Shown in pieces: positions 15,837-17,751 of a DNA stretch of 17,751 nt. The notes below the pieces were generated by a model, which was given only the letters and a program-made list of their open reading frames with translations, was not told where the DNA came from and searched no databases. The stretch lies in the NCBI GenBank assembly GCA_944363865.1, contig CALVVN010000016.1, positions 1-17,751 on the forward strand, read 5' to 3'. Origin of the DNA: an uncultured Bacilli bacterium (lineage in GTDB: Bacteria > Bacillota_I > Bacilli_A > RF39 > UBA660). Numbering within the stretch: the stretch's first letter is position 1; each line of letters begins with the position of its first letter. A program made the translations under genes and the position numbers.

Positions 15837-16264
15837 ATGAAATATGAGGTTAAAAAAGCAACGCAATAGGACATCGATGTATTAAAAAAAAATAAATTAT
15901 AGAGTATCATTATGCTAAAGATTTATCAGAAAAAGAGTATGAAAAAATTAATAATTATGTCATTGAACAAGTTCCATTACAACTTTCAAGTTATAAAATC
16001 ATATGTATTAATAATGAAAAAGTAGGATGTTTACTTGTTGTGAATAAAGACGATGGAGTACTATTAGATGAAATATTTATAGAAGAAGATTATAGAAATA
16101 AAGGTGTTGGAACAGATATAATAACTTCTATAATTTTTGAAAATGATATTGTTTATCTATGGGTTTATAAACTAAATACTAAAGCAATTTCTTTGTACAA
16201 GAAACTAGGATTTACTATAATTCAAGAAACTGATAGCAGGTATTATATGAAACATGTTAATTAA
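15837..16264 (+). pseudogene. GNAT-family N-acetyltransferase pseudogene
   Basis: AGGAGG (15825-15830) and ATG 15837 open MKYEVKKATQ, then a TAG interrupts at 15867-15869. The same frame continues DIDVLKKNKL to a second stop. From about 15900 the frame moves by one base and continues EYHYAKDLSEKEYEKI through to VN at 16261. The acetyl-CoA-binding motif is intact: IFIEEDYRNKGVGTDIITS, then LWVYKLNTKAISLYKKLGF and a C-terminal SRYYMKHV. A one-base deletion near 15897-15901 would explain the shift. An ATG at 16040 leaves only the C-terminal half, too small for the full fold. It is the second gene after the ACG-start membrane protein. Confidence 0.8.
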
Positions 16265-16585
16265 TATTGTAATATTCCTTAAATAAAAGTTATTTAGATG
16301 AAGTTAAATAATAAAAGACAAATGGAGAAAAATGTTTTCAAAAAGGAAATATCAACAGGTTGATTACGATTTAATTAGGAGCGATTAGAAATCCTTATAA
16401 ATAAAGTTTTTTCTCGTTTTTATATCTTGCACGTTTTAATATAAATTTACTAAAAAATAGAGAAAAAATAAGTAAAAATGTTAAAATATTACTATTTTTA
16501 TAGTAAGAATTATAAAAGTGATTACGACAGTTAAGAACATATAAAATTTGTATTGAAAATTATATAATTGAAAGGAGCTGAAAGT
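16265..16585 (+). other. Gene-poor 321-bp interval before RhuM copy 2
   Basis: No substantial gene. A possible 18-codon ORF (16332-16388, MFSKRKYQQVDYDLIRSD) follows a GGAG at 16324-16327 and may be a relic. An imperfect hairpin with T6 (CCTTAT/ATAAAG then TTTTTT, about 16393-16413) could be a weak terminator. A 7-bp inverted repeat lies at 16489-16506. TATAAT at 16563-16568 is too close to the ATG to be a normal -10 box, and the DNA is too AT-rich to call a promoter. Confidence 0.45.
16489..16506. repeat. Inverted repeat, possible operator upstream of RhuM copy 2
   Basis: TTACTAT (16489-16495) and ATAGTAA (16500-16506) are separated by TTTT, 79 bp before the ATG at 16586. The same half-site, in the opposite arrangement, precedes RhuM copy 3 at 17355-17370. 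Confidence 0.5.
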
Positions 16586-17261
16586 ATGAATGAAATAGAA
16601 AATATTAATGATTTATTGATATATAGAAATAAAGATGGCAATATAATGGTAGATGCTATATTTAAAGATGAAACATTATGGCTTACACAAAAATCTATGG
16701 CCAAAGTTTTTGGTTGTTCTACTGATAATATTAGTTTACATCTTAAAAATATTTTTGAAAGTGAAGAATTAAATAAAAATTCAGTTACCGAGAAATTCTC
16801 GGCAACTGCTTCTGATGGAAAAAAACTATCTTACAAATTTTTATAATTTAGATGCTATAATTGCTGTTGGTTATCGTGTAAATTCAAAAAAAGCAACAGA
16901 ATTTAGAATATGGGCAACAAAAATATTAAATGAATATATGACAAAGGGTTTTGCTTTAAATGACGAAAGATTTATCAAAGGTAATAAGTATGATGCTAAA
17001 TATTTTGATGAATTATTAGAACGAATTAAAACAATTCGAGTAAGTGAAAGATTGGCTTATCAAAAAATAACTGATTTATTTATTGCAACATCTACTGATT
17101 ATAATCCTAAATCAGAAGAAGCTTATACATTCTTTAAAATAGTTCAAAACAAATTACATTATGCTATTTCAGGTCATACTGCAGCAGAGTTAATTTATGA
17201 AAGAGCAAATTCTAATAAAGATAATATGGGTTTAACCACTTGGCTAAGTTGTACCAAATGA
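16586..17261 (+). pseudogene. RhuM-family gene copy 2, frameshifted and C-terminally truncated
   Basis: GGAG (16574-16577) precedes ATG 16586. The first frame encodes the N-terminal domain through SVTEKFSATASDGK and stops at 16844-16846. The +1 frame resumes as NYLTNFYNLDAIIAVGYRV and continues IWATKILNEYMTKGFA, KIVQNKLHYAISGHTAAELI and MGLTTW. Removing one A from the run of seven at 16819-16825 restores a single ORF, DGKNYLTNFYNLD. After MGLTTW the sequence departs from the family (LSCTK, stop at 17259), losing the roughly 115-residue C-terminal region that copy 1 has. It is an inactivated gene unless the A-run is rescued by slippage. It carries the palindrome at 16782-16808. Confidence 0.85.
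16782..16808. repeat. 27-bp near-perfect palindrome inside RhuM copy 2
   Basis: CAGTTACCGAGAA (16782-16794) and TTCTCGGCAACTG (16796-16808) are reverse complements except for one A/C position (16787/16803). The centre, A at 16795, is the third base of the Lys-70 codon. It encodes V-T-E-K-F-S-A-T. Confidence 0.93.
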
Positions 17262-17413
17262 CACGAAATGAAAAAATAGTAAAATTGCTTTATTTTAAAG
17301 GAAAACTTGACAACAAACATATAATGCTAAATGAATTAAAAAGTAAAAAGAATGATAGTAACTTTACTATTATAGTATCAATTATTAAAAATGGGAGGGA
17401 GAACAATGAATGA
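17258..17413 (+). CDS. Small ORF between RhuM copies 2 and 3 (doubtful)
   Basis: 51 codons from ATG 17258 to TGA 17411, overlapping the end of copy 2 and the start of copy 3 (MTRNEKIVKLLYFKGKLDNK at the start). There is no clear ribosome binding site and no recognisable family. The frame is also open upstream as KLYQ before the ATG. It may be the 3' relic of another gene that replaced the missing C-terminal part of RhuM copy 2. Confidence 0.2.
   Translation: MTRNEKIVKLLYFKGKLDNKHIMLNELKSKKNDSNFTIIVSIIKNGRENNE
17355..17370. repeat. Inverted repeat, possible operator upstream of RhuM copy 3
   Basis: ATAGTAA (17355-17361) and TTACTAT (17364-17370), separated by CT, lie 35 bp before the ATG at 17406. 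It has the same 7-bp half-sites as the repeat at 16489-16506, in the opposite order. Confidence 0.5.
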
Positions 17414-17751
17414 ACATGGCAATATAATTATTTATAAAGATAAAAATGGTAATGATAATATAGAGGTTAAATTGCAAGATAATACTGTATGGTTAAATCA
17501 AGAACAACTAGTGAAATTATATAATTCAAGCAAATCCAATATATCAGAGCATATAAAGCATATATTTGAAGAGGAAGAATTAGATGAATTATCAACTGTT
17601 CGGAAATTCCGAACAGTTGCCTCAAACGGAAAAACATATAATATGAATTATTATAATCTTGATATGATTGTAGCTATAGGGTTTAGAGTTAAATCTAATA
17701 TTGGCACAAATTTTAGAAAATGGGCAAATGAAAGATTAACCGAATATATGA
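17406..17751 (+). CDS. RhuM-family protein copy 3, N-terminal part (runs off the window)
   Basis: The first 115 codons of a RhuM gene truncated by the window end. The strong ribosome binding site GGGAGGGAG (17393-17401) lies 4 nt before ATG 17406. The N-terminal DNA-binding-like domain has NTVWLNQEQLVKLYNSSKS and NISEHIKHIFEEEEL. It is followed by STVRKFRTVASNGKTY and the family core YYNLDMIVAIGFRV (82-95), then NFRKWANERLTEYM. It is clearly diverged from copies 1 and 2, so these are paralogues or separate acquisitions rather than recent duplicates. No disruption is visible in the part present. It carries a perfect palindrome at 17593-17619. Confidence 0.88.
   Translation, partial: MNEHGNIIIYKDKNGNDNIEVKLQDNTVWLNQEQLVKLYNSSKSNISEHIKHIFEEEELDELSTVRKFRTVASNGKTYNMNYYNLDMIVAIGFRVKSNIGTNFRKWANERLTEYM
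17593..17619. repeat. Perfect 27-bp palindrome inside RhuM copy 3
   Basis: CAACTGTTCGGAA (17593-17605) and TTCCGAACAGTTG (17607-17619) are exact reverse complements around A 17606, the third base of the Lys-67 codon. It encodes T-V-R-K-F-R-T-V. Confidence 0.95.

Noticed and set aside
16332..16388. 18-codon ORF as a real gene
   Set aside because: It has a GGAG but is very short, with no hydrophobic or toxin-like pattern, and lies in a decaying region; listed only as content of the interval.
17179..17261. C-terminal end of RhuM copy 2 as a natural short form
   Set aside because: The family sequence breaks off abruptly after MGLTTW and copy 1 continues for more than 100 residues, so truncation is more likely.
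17307..17325. TTGACA (17307) and TATAAT (17320) before RhuM copy 3 as a promoter
   Set aside because: The boxes are only 7 bp apart, far too close for sigma-A recognition.
1..17751. CRISPR array, cas genes or an insertion sequence with terminal repeats
   Set aside because: No regularly spaced repeats, Cas motifs, DDE or HUH transposase, or integrase were seen on either strand.

Overview
The window is AT-rich DNA from a low-GC Gram-positive-type bacterium. It has strong GGAGG-type ribosome binding sites, mostly sigma-A-like promoters, very short intergenic gaps and AT-biased codons. TGA is used as a stop (for example at 3121 and 7861) and Trp is TGG, so code 4 mycoplasmas are excluded. The gene set suggests an uncultured gut-type member of the Firmicutes/Tenericutes (RF39-like Bacilli or a related lineage). 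That placement is inferred from protein style, not from a marker gene.

Layout. Positions 1-87 (minus strand) hold the first 29 codons of a divergent gene. Positions 160-2069 hold rlmD, a Fe-S 23S rRNA uracil methyltransferase, and a transglutaminase-fold protein. Positions 2058-2212 are an odd non-coding segment bounded by a 15-bp direct repeat; it carries a short relic resembling the C-terminus of an RlmD-type enzyme. Positions 2326-4234 hold an acyltransferase-like protein and a complete RhuM-family gene. Positions 4405-7064 are a tight three-gene operon behind a sigma-A promoter: an HD-domain hydrolase, an unknown protein and a membrane-anchored unknown protein. Positions 7204-11906 hold a CmpB-type membrane protein, then an ABC ATPase, a large FtsX-type permease with a coiled-coil extracellular domain, and a small MGMT-family protein. 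Positions 11990-15188 form an operon of a 5'-deoxynucleotidase-like HAD enzyme, a metallo-beta-lactamase-fold hydrolase and the replication restart helicase PriA. Positions 15189-17751 are a decaying accessory zone: a frameshifted orphan ORF with a terminator, a two-helix membrane protein whose start codon reads ACG, a GNAT acetyltransferase pseudogene, a frameshifted and truncated RhuM gene, and the start of a third RhuM gene that runs off the window.

The most striking observation is in the three RhuM-family genes. Each carries a 25-27 bp inverted repeat centred on exactly the same nucleotide, the third base of the Lys codon in a conserved Lys-Phe pair. The arms differ between copies, yet each remains palindromic (perfect in two, one mismatch in the third). 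Amino acids on the two sides of Lys-Phe therefore change together (A-KF-A, E-KF-S, R-KF-R). This points to selection on, or a mechanism acting on, the DNA or RNA palindrome itself. The two downstream RhuM genes are also preceded by inverted repeats built from the same 7-bp half-site, which could be operators.
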